This document shows, piece by piece, positions 24,628 to 32,988 of a DNA stretch of 64,000 nucleotides. Position 1 is the stretch's first letter. Each line of letters begins with the position of its first letter. Below the pieces are notes generated by a model that saw only the letters and a list, made by a program, of their open reading frames with translations, was not told where the DNA came from and did not search any database. The stretch is from NCBI RefSeq assembly GCF_014645835.1, contig NZ_BMMM01000034.1, positions 1 through 64,000 on the forward strand, in the 5' to 3' direction. A program made the position numbers and the translations under genes. This DNA is from Streptomyces albiflavescens. Lineage in GTDB: Bacteria > Actinomycetota > Actinomycetes > Streptomycetales > Streptomycetaceae.

Positions 24628-24975
24628 CTAGTCCTCGAAGGGGTACAGGTGCCCGTGGTGTCCGTAGTCGCAGAACGTGAGGTTGGCAGTGGGTGTGCAG
24701 CAGTGGTGGTAGCCGGTGATGGTCATGTTGCCGATGGGCGTGCAGCAGTGGACGTAGTCGGTGATGGTCATGTTGCCGATGGGGGTGCAGGGGTGCTCGG
24801 ACCCGGAGGTGACGGTGCCGACGCCTATCGCCTGCTCCGGGTGCCCGTATGTCGCCGACGTGGCGAGCGAGTCCGAAGCGAGGGCTGCGGCATAGGCCGC
24901 CTCTGCGCCGTTCAGCAGTCCGGCGGTTGCCAGTGCGGCGGGGAGGGCCAGCGAGGATATGACACGGGGTTTCAA
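24628..24975 (-). CDS. Small secreted Cys/His-rich protein with three N-x-T sequon repeats
   Basis: 115 residues from TTG 24975; the start was chosen because GAGAGG lies 7 bases upstream and a signal peptide follows (KPRVISSLALPAALATAGLL...AEAAYA). The mature part ends in three 15-residue repeats of the pattern x-H-C-C-T-P-I-G-N-M-T-I-T-D-Y: EHPCTPIGNMTITDY, VHCCTPIGNMTITGY, HHCCTPTANLTFCDY, then GHHGHLYPFED. Each repeat has one N-x-T sequon, and the protein has 6 Cys and many His. I know no family for it. Its position between glycosyltransferase genes on the same strand makes it a candidate glycosylated or metal-binding secreted protein. Confidence 0.65.
   Translation of the reverse strand: MKPRVISSLALPAALATAGLLNGAEAAYAAALASDSLATSATYGHPEQAIGVGTVTSGSEHPCTPIGNMTITDYVHCCTPIGNMTITGYHHCCTPTANLTFCDYGHHGHLYPFED
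24664..24798. repeat. Three 45-bp tandem repeats encoding the 15-residue units
   Basis: Units 24664-24708, 24709-24753 and 24754-24798. The last two are nearly identical, sharing for instance GGTGATGGTCATGTTGCCGA; the first has diverged. The repeat is in frame, so unit number can change without disrupting the protein. Confidence 0.92.
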
Positions 24976-25049
24976 GGAGGGGCCTCTCTTTCGAGGGTAG
25001 GGAGCTGCCCTGCAAGGCCGGTACGTTCCGCGACCGGGGCAGTGGCGCC

Positions 25050-25079
25050 ACCGTAGAATTTGCTTACTTTCCGTGTCAA
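25050..25079 (-). promoter_or_regulatory. Candidate promoter of the repeat-protein gene
   Basis: Read on the minus strand: TTGACA (25079-25074), an 18-base spacer that is AT-rich for this genome, and TACGGT (25055-25050). It would give a leader of roughly 70 bases before TTG 24975. It lies in the gap after the three-domain glycosyltransferase stop, so the small gene may be transcribed independently. Confidence 0.45.
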
Positions 25080-25163
25080 AATGATTACTCCAAGTGCTGG
25101 ATTCGTCGGGCGGTGCTTCAACGCCGACCCAAGTCGGCCAGGACGGTGCACCGGCCGGGTCGA

Positions 25164-27563
25164 TCAGGACGGGGACATGGCCCCGACGCCCGCCGGGTCC
25201 GGGACGTGGTGCGGATGCAGCACTTCGAGGTCGGGCAGGGCCCAGCAGGTGGCGCCCATGTCCCGGGCCATCGCGGCCAGGCCCTCGGTCTCGATGAGGT
25301 GCTGGTACGGGAAACACGGGAAGGCCAGGCCGTCACGGTGGAGGTCGGCGCGTACCAGCAGTGCCGTGCCACCCACGGAGTCGACGCGGACCAGCCCCTG
25401 TCCGCGCAACCCGTCGAGGTAGGTCCGGCCGAACCCTTTGGGGGGCTGCAGGATGCCGTCGCGAAGCCATTGGGACCAGTTGAGCGTGCCGGCCCTAGGG
25501 TGAAGGACGAACGTGTTGAGGTCGTACGTGGGTCCGCCCGCCGTGGTGGCACAGTGCGGGACGACGATGTGCTTGCGCGCTCCGAGGAGACGCTGGATCA
25601 GGTCGGCCGGATAGTCGGTGACGTCGACATCGAGCCACAGCACCCACTCCTCGTCGGCAAGGGCCCGGGAGAGCAGATGGTTGCGGGCCCTGGCCAGCAC
25701 CGACCGGCGTCGGCGCTGAACGCCCTGCTCCCAACGGGGGCCCTCCAACTGCAGGCCGAAGTCGCGGTGCACCAGGGTGACCCGCCGGTACTCTGCCTCG
25801 AGGCCGGGCAGGACCTGTTGGAGCAGTTCTCGTGTCGTGTCCCTGCTGTCGCCCTCCAGCAGGCCCAGGGAGATCGCCTCGCGCGGGTAGTCCAGGGCGC
25901 GAAGGCTCTCCAGATAGCGGGGCAGGAATGCGGCCGCGTCCTTGACGGGGGTGAGCACCAGCACCCGTGGCCGCTCGCTTGCCGGGCCCGGGGCCGGCTC
26001 TACGGCCGTCTGCGGTCCTTGGACGCAGGCCAGGGCGGCGGGGCCCATCTCGGCGTGGGCGATGTCCTTCGGCTCGATCGGCATCCGGGTCGCCATGGCC
26101 TGCAATCGCTCGGCGTAGGCGCCGGGTTCGGCCCAGATCTCGGTCGCCACGTCGAAGTGCTCCGCGAAATGGGACTCGTCGAACGTATTGCTGCCGTGAC
26201 ACACATAGGTGTACAGCTCGGGCGCGTCGACCGACACCACCCGGCAGCTGCGGACCACCCCTTCCGCCACCGGCGTGTCCTCGCCCCGACGCAGTGCCGG
26301 GTAGCGCGGCAGCCGATCCTTGGCGCACAGCATCGACCCCTCCCAGACGCGCGCGCAGGAGATCGCGAGCTTGCGCCGAGCGGGCCACCACAGCCGTTCA
26401 CGGGCGAGGAAGCAGGCGTCGACTCCCAGCGCAAGAATCGCAGCCATCTGCGTCTCGACCCGCTCCGGGTCATACAGGTCGTCGTCGTCCCACTGGCATA
26501 CGTAAGGCCCAGTCGCCCGGTCCACCGCCTCGTTGCGCAGCTCGCCCAACGGCCGTCCTTCCGGGGGAAGTCGGTGATGGCGGATCCGCGGGTCGCCCTG
26601 CTCGCGGATGTGCCGTTCGAGGGCGTCGTCCGTACCGTCCTCGACGACGACCAGTTCCAGGTTCGGGTAGGTCTGCGCGCGGAAACACCTGATCGCGCGA
26701 CGGGCCGTCGACGAGCGGTCCTTGGTCACCATCAGGCATGACACCGTCGGCGCGGGCGCACCCGAGGCCCAGCGGCGGCGCTGCGCGTCAAGGCTGAGCA
26801 TGCCGTCGGCGAGGGGGTGCAGCTCCTGGCTCGCCCAGAACGGGAACCGTTTGCCGACGGAGGTCCGTGGGCCCACGGGGGTGCCTGCCACCCAGCTGCC
26901 GGACCAGTGGTGCACGGCGCAGGCACGTTCGTAGTCGGCATTCTGAGGGCCGAACAGTTCTGCCGCGTACGGGCTCACCTCGGGGTAGAGGACCTCCGGA
27001 CCGAGGACCGTGATCGAGGCAGGATCCGGGACGCAGTCGACCGCTCTGGTGAGGAAGAAGGGGCCTGTGGCGTCCAGCGCACTCGGCGACTTGTGGGAGC
27101 CTACCAACTGTTGGTGCACGTGTGCCCAGAAGGGGTGGCCGGGGCGTGACGCGATGAACGCGTTGCCGACGATGCGGCCGAATCCGCGCTGGCGGGCCAG
27201 CAGCAGCCGTGTGTGCGCCTCCGGTTCGCAGCCGAGGACGAGTTCGTGCCCGCCCAGGATGTCGTCGACGGGGCTGAGACACTCGAAGTCCAGATCGACG
27301 TAGAGCCCGCCGAAATGGTCGAGCAGGAAATAGCGAATCGCGTCGGCCCGCATGATCGCTTCTGGATAGCCATCGTAGACGGGCAGGAACCACGGATAGT
27401 GCTCCTGGAGGAATGCGCGATTGTCCGCGTCGGTCCACAAACGGTACCCCCAGCCAGGATGGCGCCGACGCCAAGAGTCGGCCCACGCCTCCCATTCCGG
27501 GGGTACATCGGTGTCTTTCCAGGTTTGATGGATCAAGGCGGGAATCTTCTGTTGCATCCGCAT
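25164..27563 (-). CDS. Three-domain glycosyltransferase: GT32 + GT2 + Anp1/Mnn9-like
   Basis: 799 residues. Residues 1-230 are a GT32 (Och1-like) domain: IPALIHQTWKDTDVPPEW, then ADAIRYFLLDHFGGLYVDLDFE with the DxD metal motif at 90-92. Residues about 273-470 are a GT2 domain: PTVSCLMVTKDRSSTARRAI, LELVVVEDGTDD, CQWDDDDLYDPER. Residues about 532-799 resemble the Anp1/Mnn9 (GT62) domain: RVLVLTPVKDAAAFLPRYLESLRAL, EEWVLWLDVDVTDYP, IVVPHC, HLIETEGLAAMARDMG. There is no membrane helix. It probably builds a short glycan of several sugars. Start ATG 27563 or 27557. Confidence 0.85.
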   Translation of the reverse strand: MRMQQKIPALIHQTWKDTDVPPEWEAWADSWRRRHPGWGYRLWTDADNRAFLQEHYPWFLPVYDGYPEAIMRADAIRYFLLDHFGGLYVDLDFECLSPVDDILGGHELVLGCEPEAHTRLLLARQRGFGRIVGNAFIASRPGHPFWAHVHQQLVGSHKSPSALDATGPFFLTRAVDCVPDPASITVLGPEVLYPEVSPYAAELFGPQNADYERACAVHHWSGSWVAGTPVGPRTSVGKRFPFWASQELHPLADGMLSLDAQRRRWASGAPAPTVSCLMVTKDRSSTARRAIRCFRAQTYPNLELVVVEDGTDDALERHIREQGDPRIRHHRLPPEGRPLGELRNEAVDRATGPYVCQWDDDDLYDPERVETQMAAILALGVDACFLARERLWWPARRKLAISCARVWEGSMLCAKDRLPRYPALRRGEDTPVAEGVVRSCRVVSVDAPELYTYVCHGSNTFDESHFAEHFDVATEIWAEPGAYAERLQAMATRMPIEPKDIAHAEMGPAALACVQGPQTAVEPAPGPASERPRVLVLTPVKDAAAFLPRYLESLRALDYPREAISLGLLEGDSRDTTRELLQQVLPGLEAEYRRVTLVHRDFGLQLEGPRWEQGVQRRRRSVLARARNHLLSRALADEEWVLWLDVDVTDYPADLIQRLLGARKHIVVPHCATTAGGPTYDLNTFVLHPRAGTLNWSQWLRDGILQPPKGFGRTYLDGLRGQGLVRVDSVGGTALLVRADLHRDGLAFPCFPYQHLIETEGLAAMARDMGATCWALPDLEVLHPHHVPDPAGVGAMSPS

Positions 27564-27668
27564 TGGGACAGTATGCCGATTCGTTGGAACGAGGGGTTTT
27601 CCGGTGGACTGGTCGTCAGAACAATCACCCGCGCGGCCCTCAGCATGGTGCGAGTGCCGGGGGACGAC

Positions 27669-27930
27669 CGCGGCATAATGCTCTCTCGTGCTGCTCTCCG
27701 CCTGACCTACCTGACCGTCACCAACGCCTTCGCCGCGCTGCGCCTGCTGCCGATGAGCGACCGCGACAAGGACGTGGAGATCGTCGCCCTACACCACCAG
27801 ATCACCGTCCTCGAAAGGCAACTGAGCCCCAGCAGAGCCAGGTTCACACCCGAGGACCGGGCCCTCCTCGCTGCGCTCCTGGCACCGCTGCCCTGCGAGG
27901 TGCTGCGCCGACTGCGACTGCCGGCCCTCT
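27669..27930 (+). pseudogene. N-terminal relic of an integrase-core transposase (copy A)
   Basis: Encodes MLSRAALRLTYLTVTNAFAALRLLPMSDRDKDVEIVALHHQITVLERQLSPSRARFTPEDRALLAALLAPLPCEVLRRLRL, closely matching the first 80 residues of the transposase at 51371. After LRRLRL the similarity ends abruptly at the AraC fragment. The bases before the start (GCGGCATAATG...CTCGTGCTGCT) also match the other copies, so the original IS left end may be preserved. Confidence 0.8.
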
Positions 27931-28204
27931 GCGTCTGCGCTGCCATTTCGACCCCTCCAATATCTGTCGCCTCGGTCACTCGAGCTGCTCGGCTCGCACA
28001 CCGCCGGCATCCCGTACCCTCTGGCTGCATCAGCGCGTGCAGCCGAAGCCGTTTCTGGAACTGCAGGGGGCTCGTCCCGGTCGCGGACTTGAAGTGGCGG
28101 TGCAGGGAGGTGGTGCTCATGTGCGCGATGTCCGCGACCTCCTTGATCCTCAGCGGTTCGGTGAGGTGTGAGCGGATCGAGCCGACGGCCCTACGGACGT
28201 ACAT
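27930..28204 (-). pseudogene. AraC-family regulator C-terminal fragment
   Basis: The minus-strand frame gives MYVRRAVGSIRSHLTEPLRIKEVADIAHMSTTSLHRHFKSATGTSPLQFQKRLRLHA, the first helix-turn-helix of an AraC/XylS domain. The second HTH is degraded: only a weak trace in another frame before the IS relic. The ligand-binding half is missing. It is a relic split by IS activity. Confidence 0.75.
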
Positions 28205-28348
28205 CAGATTCGAGTCCCCGAGGGCCAGTTGACGCTGCTCTTGCCGAATACCTCATCCATGCAGGTGGGAACGGGTTTCGGTACCAGCCGAGGCCGCTCG
28301 AGTCGCAGCTATCGCGCGGCGGCGGTCGGCGCGGCATGATGATCAGTC

Positions 28349-28475
28349 GTGCTGCTGAGACTGGCGCACCTGGGCGTGACGAACGCGTTCGCGATGCTGC
28401 GGTTGTTGCCGATGACCGACCGTGAGAAAGACGTCGAGATCGCCGCGCTGCGCCTGCTGCCGACCATCGACACTC
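28349..28475 (+). pseudogene. N-terminal relic of the same transposase family (copy B)
   Basis: Reads LLRLAHLGVTNAFAMLRLLPMTDREKDVEIAALRLLPT, the first 33 residues of the transposase at 51371, then a short internal duplication (LRLLPT). The preceding bases (GCGGCATGATGATCAGTCGTGCTGCT) align with copy A and with 51350-51375. Confidence 0.75.
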
Positions 28476-28596
28476 GCCCGGAGCCTCGGCCGCGCACCCG
28501 GACAACCGGCGTGCGGCCGCGACGCCCCCACGTCCTCGCGCGCGGCGGAGTCAGTGACTGGTTCTGCCAAGATTTTCGTGATGCGGTGACGGGGCG

Positions 28597-29400
28597 TCAT
28601 GCGAGGAGGACTCGCTTACGCAGGAGTGGAAGGGTCGCGCGTCCATACATCTGTCGTTTGAGCATCTTGATCCGGTTGACGTGTCCTTCGACCGGGCCGC
28701 TGCTCCAGGGCAGGGTGAGGCTGGCCAGGACAGCATTCCGGTCGCGTTCGAGTCCGTCAGCGAAGGCATGCAGTTGGGGTAGGTCGTCGGCGCGGACCGC
28801 GCAGATCCAGGCGGGGAGGTCGGTGCCGGTGCGGTCGCAGATCATGCGGGCGAAGGCGTGGACGTGGGTGCGCAGTGCGGCCAGTTCGGGGCAGCGGGAG
28901 AGGACGTCGTCGAGTTGTTGTTCGTCCACGGCTCGTAAGTGGCCGGGGTGACGAGTGATCCATCTGATGAAGCCCTGGGGTTTGGCGGTGGTGCGGGTGC
29001 CGCCTTCGCGGTATCACGCAGTGGGCGCAGGAGGCGGCGGACGGCTTGTGGTGTGCGGCCTGGGTAGCCCTGGGCCTGGATCTCGCGGAAGAGGGCGGAG
29101 GCGTTGGTGCAGCCCTGGTTCCAGCGGCTGATCAGGTAGGGCCGGTAAACGTGCAGCCGGGTGGTGCGGATGGCGCGGTCGGCGAGGGCTTCGGGGTTCT
29201 CGCAGCATGCGTAGCGGTGGGCTGTGTGGCGGGCCAGTCCGAGTTCCCGTCCGATGGCGCTGATCGTCCATCCCTGGGCAAGCAGGTCCTGGACGGCCCG
29301 GTAGCGCTCCCGGGTACGTGTGACCAGCCACTTCTCGGCGCCGGTGTCCGGGTTGAAGGCGGGGTCGGGCGCCTTTGCCAGCGTGGGCTCGGACTGCTTG
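28597..29400 (-). pseudogene. ISL3-family transposase, N-truncated and frameshifted
   Basis: The 5' part (minus strand, about 29400 to 28990) reads TRERYRAVQDLLAQGWTISAIGRELGLARHTAHRYA...SRWNQGCTNASALFREIQAQGYPG. One base out of frame it continues PQGFIRWITRHPGHLRAVDEQQLDDVLSRCPELAALRTHVHAFARM, then ADGLERDRNAVLASLTLPWSSGPVEGHVNRIKMLKRQMYGRATLPLLRKRVLLA, the hallmark ISL3 C-terminus. The frameshift is near 28985 in a C-rich run. The zinc-ribbon and first catalytic region are missing. Confidence 0.88.
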
Positions 29401-29532
29401 GGCGGTGGTGGTGTCAGGCAGGACCGGTGAGCCCTCCGACCCGCCCCAGGCGCGACCGCTTCCGACCGAGCAGGTCGAGCCTCCGCCACGCGAGTGACAC
29501 ATCTCCGCCGCGCTCCGCCCCCTGAAAACCCC

Positions 29533-29573
29533 ACATGCCTGCGCCACGGCTACCAGCCGTCGCGCAGGCATGT
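29533..29573. terminator. Strong 19-bp hairpin
   Basis: Arms 29533-29551 and 29555-29573 (ACATGCCTGCGCCACGGCT and its complement with one mismatch) with a 3-base loop. It could be a terminator or a transposon-end structure; it lies beside the ISL3 relic and 180 bases left of the att repeat. Confidence 0.6.
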
Positions 29574-29749
29574 CCTGTTTCCGCAGGCGAGAGGCGCAGT
29601 ACCTGGACTGCCACCGCCTCACCCCCTCATCGAGCCGATCACGAGGCTCGAGGCCCCAGAAACGACGAAATACCGGTGAGTCACATGACTCGACCGGTAA
29701 TTCGTGAACGCTTCAGGACGATCTCGTGAACGTCCCAGCGAGTCGGTTC

Positions 29750-29773
29750 GGTTGTGTCCGAGGGGGGACTTGA
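29750..29773 (+). repeat. Left copy of a 24-bp tRNA-Leu 3'-end repeat (candidate attL)
   Basis: Twenty-four bases (GGTTGTGTCCGAGGGGGG plus ACTTGA) are identical to 63323-63346, in the same orientation. Nineteen of them are the 3' end (T-arm and acceptor strand) of the tRNA-Leu gene at 63328-63412. No tRNA body follows here. Two TCGTGAACG direct repeats lie just to the left (29703, 29724). This fits an attachment-site duplication from integration at the tRNA. Confidence 0.8.
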
Positions 29774-29973
29774 CCATCAACGATACGGTCCTTGTCGCGC
29801 AAGGGCAGCTTGAGCTGCAGGATGCGCCGGGTGGCCCCGCTGCTTCCCGTGGCAATCGACCCGCGCCCATCGCTGCGTGGTAAGGCTCCAGGAACCTACC
29901 AATCCCATTTCACCGCTCTCCCAACACACCAGCCCGCTGCTCTCCTGCCCCGGGCTCGCTCGATACTTGCTGA

Positions 29974-30234
29974 TCAAGCCGGAACGGGTGTCTTTGCATG
30001 ATCGCGATTGGTCCGGTTCACACATGACGTAGCGGCATGTCCCTTGGGCGGTTGGCAAGCAGCGCAGGCACCGGCCTGATGGTCACGTATGTGTCGAATC
30101 CGCTGACCACCGAGCGAGCCCGTGCCGCCCCGCGTCACCCCCCGTGCCCGATGCTCGAAAGCCTTCCGCCCTGCGCGGATGATTAATCGGCACCCGCAGG
30201 TTGGACAACACCGCTGACGGTTCTTCACGTTCAC
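29974..30234 (-). CDS. Possible small zinc-finger protein
   Basis: An 86-residue frame from GTG 30234 begins MNVKNRQRCCPTCGCRLIIRAGRKAFEHRARG; the C-C-P-x-C-G-C pattern could be a treble-clef or ribbon half. No convincing ribosome site and no family match by eye. The 30-kb boundary region (29774-30410) otherwise shows nothing recognisable on either strand. Confidence 0.25.
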   Translation of the reverse strand: MNVKNRQRCCPTCGCRLIIRAGRKAFEHRARGVTRGGTGSLGGQRIRHIRDHQAGACAACQPPKGHAATSCVNRTNRDHAKTPVPA

Positions 30235-30410
30235 CTCGGACGTCCGCTGATCACGCCGGACTCACTCGGACGGGCAACCGAAGTCCCATTCAAGATCGCG
30301 ATTCTCCGCAAAGTCGAGAGGTCACGGACGTCCGCCCGAACCGGCCGGGCCCCAGCCGCGTGGAAGACTGTCGGAACACGCCTGGTATTCAAGGGATTTG
30401 GGGGCACCGG

Positions 30411-32957
30411 ATGCTGGGGCAACTGCGCGGGACGTCGCCGCGCGCCGTCGGACCGTATGTGATGCTGGCCCGGCTGGGGGCGGGTGGCATGGGCGAGGTC
30501 CTCCTGGCCCGCTCAGAGCGGCTCGTCGCCGGATACGGCCCGGCGGACCTCGTGGCCGTGAAGGTGATCCGCAACGAGGTGGCCCGGGAAGAGGACTATC
30601 TGCAGCGCTTCGCGCGGGAGGCGGCGGTCGCGGCGTCGGTGAACAGTCCGTGCGTGGCGCGCCTGATGGACAGCAACGTGGCTCAGGAACTGCCGTGGAT
30701 AGCCACGGAGTTCGTGATCGGGCCGACGCTTGCCCAGGCGGTGCGGCGGCACGGCCCCCTGCCGCTCGGGGCGCTCGCTCGGCTCGGCGAGGGCATGGCC
30801 CGCGCACTGGTGGCGGTGCACGCCGCAGGCGCGACGCACCGCGACCTGAAGCCGGCGAACGTGCTGCTCGGCGCGGACGGGCCGCGGCTGATCGACTTCG
30901 GCGTGGCCCGGACCCGTACGGCCACGACCCTGACGTCGACAGGACGCATGGTCGGCACCCCTGCCTACATGTCACCGGAACACATCGCCGGTGGCCGGCA
31001 CGTGGTGGCGGCCTCCGATGCGTTCTGCCTGGCCTCGGTCCTGGCGTACGCGGCGACGGGCCGGGACCTGTTCGGGGACGGGCCGGTCGCCGCGGTGCTG
31101 TTCCGGGTGTCGGAAGCCGATGCCCCACTCGACGAGCTGCCCGCCGAGTTGGTGCCGCTGGTCACGGCGTGCCTGGCGAAGGACCCGGCGTCGCGGCCGA
31201 CCGCGAACGAGCTCGTGGAGCGGTTCGCCGCGCTGCGTGCGGCGCACGGCGATGAGGGGAATGGCACCGGGGCGGGCTGGCCGGCCCCCGTGGCCCGGGA
31301 CATCGAGGACGGGCACCGCGACGTGATGGCGCTGTGCGCGAGCGGGGCGCCGCTGCTGCCGCTGCCGAAGGCGCCCACCGCCCAGGAGCCGTCCGCCGGA
31401 CGGCCGCTCGGCGCGGGCACCCTGGCCCCGCACCAGTTCCCGACGATGGGCCCCACGCCGCCCGCGCCCGCCGCGCCCCCGGCACCCCGCCGCCGGGGGC
31501 GGCTCCGGGCGCTCGCCGTGGTCGCGGCGGTGGCTGTCGCAGGGGCAGGTGTGGGCGCGTATCTGGCATTGCGCGGCGCGGACGGCGGGAACGGGTCCGG
31601 GGCCGGCGGCGCCGCACCGACCCCGACGACGACCCTGACACCCGCCCAACTCGTGGCCCAGGCAGGGGTCGACGGGTCCGGCACGGTCGACCGCAGCGGT
31701 TACGTGCCGCAGTTCGCCGCGCAGCGGGCCCCAGGCTGGAAGCCCTGGCGGGGGCGGCTAGGTGACGCGCGCATGAACTGCGCCGCGGACACCCGGGCCA
31801 TCGTGTGCCTGCTGACCAACGGCACGTACGAGGCGGTGTCGACGGCCGACGGGCACCGGCTGTGGACGTCCGGCAGCCCGTCCGCCGCCGAGGAAGGCGT
31901 CTCTGAGGCCTATCTCGGGCCCGGCAGCGGCACGCTGTTCATGCCGGGTGACTCGCTGGCCCCACAAGTGAGGGGTGGGCACGCCCTGATCGCGTCGGAC
32001 GGCGAGTTGCAGCTGCGCGACTCGCGCACCGGTGACGTGCGATGGCGGGCCCGGCCCCCGGCGGGACGGGGGAAGTTCAGCGCACAGCCCTTGCTGGCCG
32101 ACAACACGGTCATCGCCACCCTGGAGGGCAAGTCACTCAGCCAGGAGCCGAAAGGCGCCTCGATGCGCGCGTACGACGCCACCGACGGCAGCGCCCAGTG
32201 GGACGTGACACTCAACGAGAACGACGATCCGAGCCACGCCGAGGAAGGTCTGTACGCTGCCCGGGCCCTGATCGACGGCGTGGTGTACGCGCGCACCCCG
32301 GACAGCCTCGTCGCGGTCGACGTCCACAAGGGAGTCGTCCTTGGCCGCGCTTCCCCGACGACGGCCACCGGCTGCCGCACCGTGTCCTCGGGCGGCGGCA
32401 CGATCCAGTGCGACGGCACGGTGACCGAAGGGCCGGGCCCGGAAGGGGAGGAGGTCGAGGTCCGGGTCGACCGCTACGCACCTCGCACCCTCGAGCCTGT
32501 GGGCCACTACTCGTACCGGCTCGACCAGAAGACCACCCGTACCGATGTCACCGTCACGGCGACCAACAGCACGTACTCCATCGCCCGGCGCAGCGACGAC
32601 GGCAGCGACACCGGCGCCATCGTTCTGACGGATCTGCGCACCGGCAAGGAGACGCAGACTCTGAAGTCTCCCGTGGCGGGGCCGAGCGTGTCCGCCCCGC
32701 TCCTGGCCGACGGGCGCGCGGTGTTCGCCGACAACCACTCCCTGTACGTGGCGCCCCTGGACGAGAAGAGGGCGCGCCTCGGCAAGCCGCGCGCCGTCCC
32801 ACTGCCCGGCGCGCCCGGTGACCGCAGCGAACCCCAGGACGACGGGAACGGGATCGTCATTCGGGACCAGATCCGGCCGCCGCTGGTCCTGATGCTGGGC
32901 GGTGTGGCCCACGTGGTCTTCGACCGCGGCGCGATCTCGTCGGTGAGGCTACCGTGA
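30411..32957 (+). CDS. Membrane Ser/Thr protein kinase with PQQ-like extracellular domain
   Basis: 848 residues from ATG 30411; the open frame from 30201 has no homology upstream of this start. The kinase domain (about 14-275) has the glycine loop ARLGAGGMGEVLLAR, VAVKVI lysine, THRDLKPANVLL catalytic loop, LIDFGVAR and GTPAYMSPEH. A Pro-rich linker leads to one membrane helix (LRALAVVAAVAVAGAGVGAYLAL, about 366-388). The outer part has repeated W-x-S/ARPP...DG..V..YDATDG..QWD strands of a PQQ-like propeller. It is probably a sensor kinase. It is 31 bases upstream of a second kinase and 3.8 kb upstream of the T7SS genes. Confidence 0.92.
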   Translation: MLGQLRGTSPRAVGPYVMLARLGAGGMGEVLLARSERLVAGYGPADLVAVKVIRNEVAREEDYLQRFAREAAVAASVNSPCVARLMDSNVAQELPWIATEFVIGPTLAQAVRRHGPLPLGALARLGEGMARALVAVHAAGATHRDLKPANVLLGADGPRLIDFGVARTRTATTLTSTGRMVGTPAYMSPEHIAGGRHVVAASDAFCLASVLAYAATGRDLFGDGPVAAVLFRVSEADAPLDELPAELVPLVTACLAKDPASRPTANELVERFAALRAAHGDEGNGTGAGWPAPVARDIEDGHRDVMALCASGAPLLPLPKAPTAQEPSAGRPLGAGTLAPHQFPTMGPTPPAPAAPPAPRRRGRLRALAVVAAVAVAGAGVGAYLALRGADGGNGSGAGGAAPTPTTTLTPAQLVAQAGVDGSGTVDRSGYVPQFAAQRAPGWKPWRGRLGDARMNCAADTRAIVCLLTNGTYEAVSTADGHRLWTSGSPSAAEEGVSEAYLGPGSGTLFMPGDSLAPQVRGGHALIASDGELQLRDSRTGDVRWRARPPAGRGKFSAQPLLADNTVIATLEGKSLSQEPKGASMRAYDATDGSAQWDVTLNENDDPSHAEEGLYAARALIDGVVYARTPDSLVAVDVHKGVVLGRASPTTATGCRTVSSGGGTIQCDGTVTEGPGPEGEEVEVRVDRYAPRTLEPVGHYSYRLDQKTTRTDVTVTATNSTYSIARRSDDGSDTGAIVLTDLRTGKETQTLKSPVAGPSVSAPLLADGRAVFADNHSLYVAPLDEKRARLGKPRAVPLPGAPGDRSEPQDDGNGIVIRDQIRPPLVLMLGGVAHVVFDRGAISSVRLP

Positions 32958-32988
32958 GCGATACGCGTACCCGAGACGAGCAGTCGCC

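Noticed and set aside
24664..24798. Tandem repeats considered as a CRISPR array
   Set aside because: The three units are contiguous without spacers and encode a protein repeat in frame.
23278..25056. Plus-strand frame of 592 codons across the glycosyltransferase genes
   Set aside because: Antisense of GT2 and the repeat-protein gene; the translated product has no domain.
28597..29400. Programmed -1 frameshift in the ISL3 transposase
   Set aside because: ISL3 elements are not known to need one, the N-terminal domain is missing too, and no slippery heptamer was evident; decay is simpler.
29750..29773. A second tRNA-Leu gene
   Set aside because: Only the 3' 19 bases of the tRNA are present; no anticodon or D-arm follows, so it is an att-like scar.
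30201..30410. Upstream extension of the first kinase
   Set aside because: The 70 extra residues show no homology and lack a ribosome site; ATG 30411 aligns with the start of the paralogous kinase.
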